64,000 bases of DNA, from contig NZ_AP027365.1 of assembly GCF_030295995.1 (NCBI RefSeq), positions 3,938,066-4,002,065 on the forward strand, written 5' to 3'. Origin of the DNA: Thalassotalea hakodatensis. Lineage in GTDB: Bacteria; Pseudomonadota; Gammaproteobacteria; Enterobacterales; Alteromonadaceae. The notes under the pieces were generated by a model, which saw nothing but the letters and a program-made list of their open reading frames with translations, did not search any database and had not been told where the DNA came from. Positions 63,505 to 64,000 of the stretch are shown here, piece after piece. The number at the start of each line of letters is the position of its first letter. Within the stretch, counting starts at the first letter, position 1. The position numbers were made by a program, and so were the translations under genes.

Positions 63505-64000
63505 ATGACTATAAAATATCGTATTGCCGCTAACCATGTTAATCATCATTTATTCGATGTTTCGCTAACCTTTACTGCTGAACAACATCAAGATTACTTT
63601 TTGTCATTGCCTGCATGGCTTCCAGGCAGTTACATGATCAGAGACTTTGCTAAAAATATCATAGCAATTTCAGCAACTAATGCACAAAACCAATCAATTG
63701 AACTCACAGCACTTGATAAGCAACGTTGGCAACTAGCTCGCTGTGATGGCAACATAACGATTAGTTATCAAGTTTTCGCTTTCGACTTATCGGTCAGAAC
63801 AGCTTATTTAGATAATCAACGAGGCTTTTTTAACGGTAGTTCAACGTTTCTTGCCGTTGATAACTTAAAAGATGACCCATGTCAGTTAGTGATAGAGGCA
63901 CCTACCAATCAGCCCCATTGGCGTGTTGCCACAGGTATGCAACGAGCTAAAAACACAGAAAAATACCATTTTGGTGAATACATCGCTGACAATTACGCCG
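63505..64000 (+). CDS. M61-family peptidase, N-terminal part (cut by window end)
   Basis: An open frame of 165 codons from ATG 63505 runs off the window. It reads MTIKYRIAANHVNHHLFDVS, LSLPAWLPGSYMIRDFAKNI, AFDLSVRTAYLDNQRGFFNG and STFLAVDNLKDDPCQLVIEA. This is the N-terminal beta-domain of M61 (glycyl aminopeptidase-like) proteins, where LPAWLPGSYMIRDFA is a hallmark. The catalytic HExxH and PDZ parts should lie beyond the window. Confidence 0.88.
   Translation, partial: MTIKYRIAANHVNHHLFDVSLTFTAEQHQDYFLSLPAWLPGSYMIRDFAKNIIAISATNAQNQSIELTALDKQRWQLARCDGNITISYQVFAFDLSVRTAYLDNQRGFFNGSSTFLAVDNLKDDPCQLVIEAPTNQPHWRVATGMQRAKNTEKYHFGEYIADNYA

Overview
The window looks like chromosome of an AT-rich marine gammaproteobacterium of the order Alteromonadales, probably Colwelliaceae (Colwellia/Thalassotalea type). 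The evidence is the conserved core gene order (purH-purD, prmA / dusB-fis, yicC / rph-pyrE), two large TonB-dependent receptors, imelysin and DUF4856 lipoproteins, a PEP-CTERM protein with a sigma-54-type promoter, and many sensory and signalling proteins. Assignment is from gene content and protein style only. No rRNA, tRNA or CRISPR array was found.

Layout. 0-11 kb: purine and housekeeping block (purD, a secreted methyltransferase, purH, fis, dusB, prmA), a solute-binding-like protein and a siroheme synthase whose second domain is degenerate. A TPR/transglutaminase-like lipoprotein gene sits between intact purD and a displaced second copy of the purD 3' end. 10.9-17.6 kb: iron block on the minus strand, with DUF4856 lipoprotein, imelysin-like lipoprotein, TonB receptor and fatty acid hydroxylase. 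A Fur-like box lies upstream. Just downstream is a candidate 230-nt Fur-controlled small RNA with its own promoter and terminator. 18-27 kb: a diguanylate cyclase, then a haem-acquisition module resembling the hmu locus of Bacteroidetes (membrane-anchored CobN-like chelatase, DUF2149 protein, ExbB/TolQ-like protein, divergent TonB receptor). Its shared Fur-like operator nearly matches the one at the small RNA, and a strongly folded leader precedes the receptor. 27-37 kb: RluA-type pseudouridine synthase, ECF sigma factor with overlapping membrane protein, CadC-like regulator, hydroxylase, YjbR protein, overlapping trypsin-like protease and FHA membrane protein, and a PEP-CTERM protein.

37.5-51 kb is accessory and partly decayed. 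Two IS10-like (IS4 family) elements of equal length lie in opposite orientation. Each has a 9-bp target duplication at the same site within a copy of a ~300-bp MITE, and a third MITE copy is empty. Between them lies an S41 peptidase / response regulator / sensor kinase operon. The peptidase's lipoprotein signal is out of frame by one base in a T9 run. Beyond are a GNAT gene whose stop codon comes from MITE sequence, a DJ-1/PfpI pseudogene, other remnants, a MAPEG protein, an NTF2-like protein, an alpha/beta hydrolase, a second S41 peptidase and an IS3 orfA remnant.

51-64 kb returns to core genes: yicC, a GMC oxidoreductase operon lying between yicC and rph-pyrE, a META-domain lipoprotein, a hybrid sensor kinase with tandem solute-binding domains, a chemotaxis receptor, purU, and the start of an M61 peptidase cut by the window edge.
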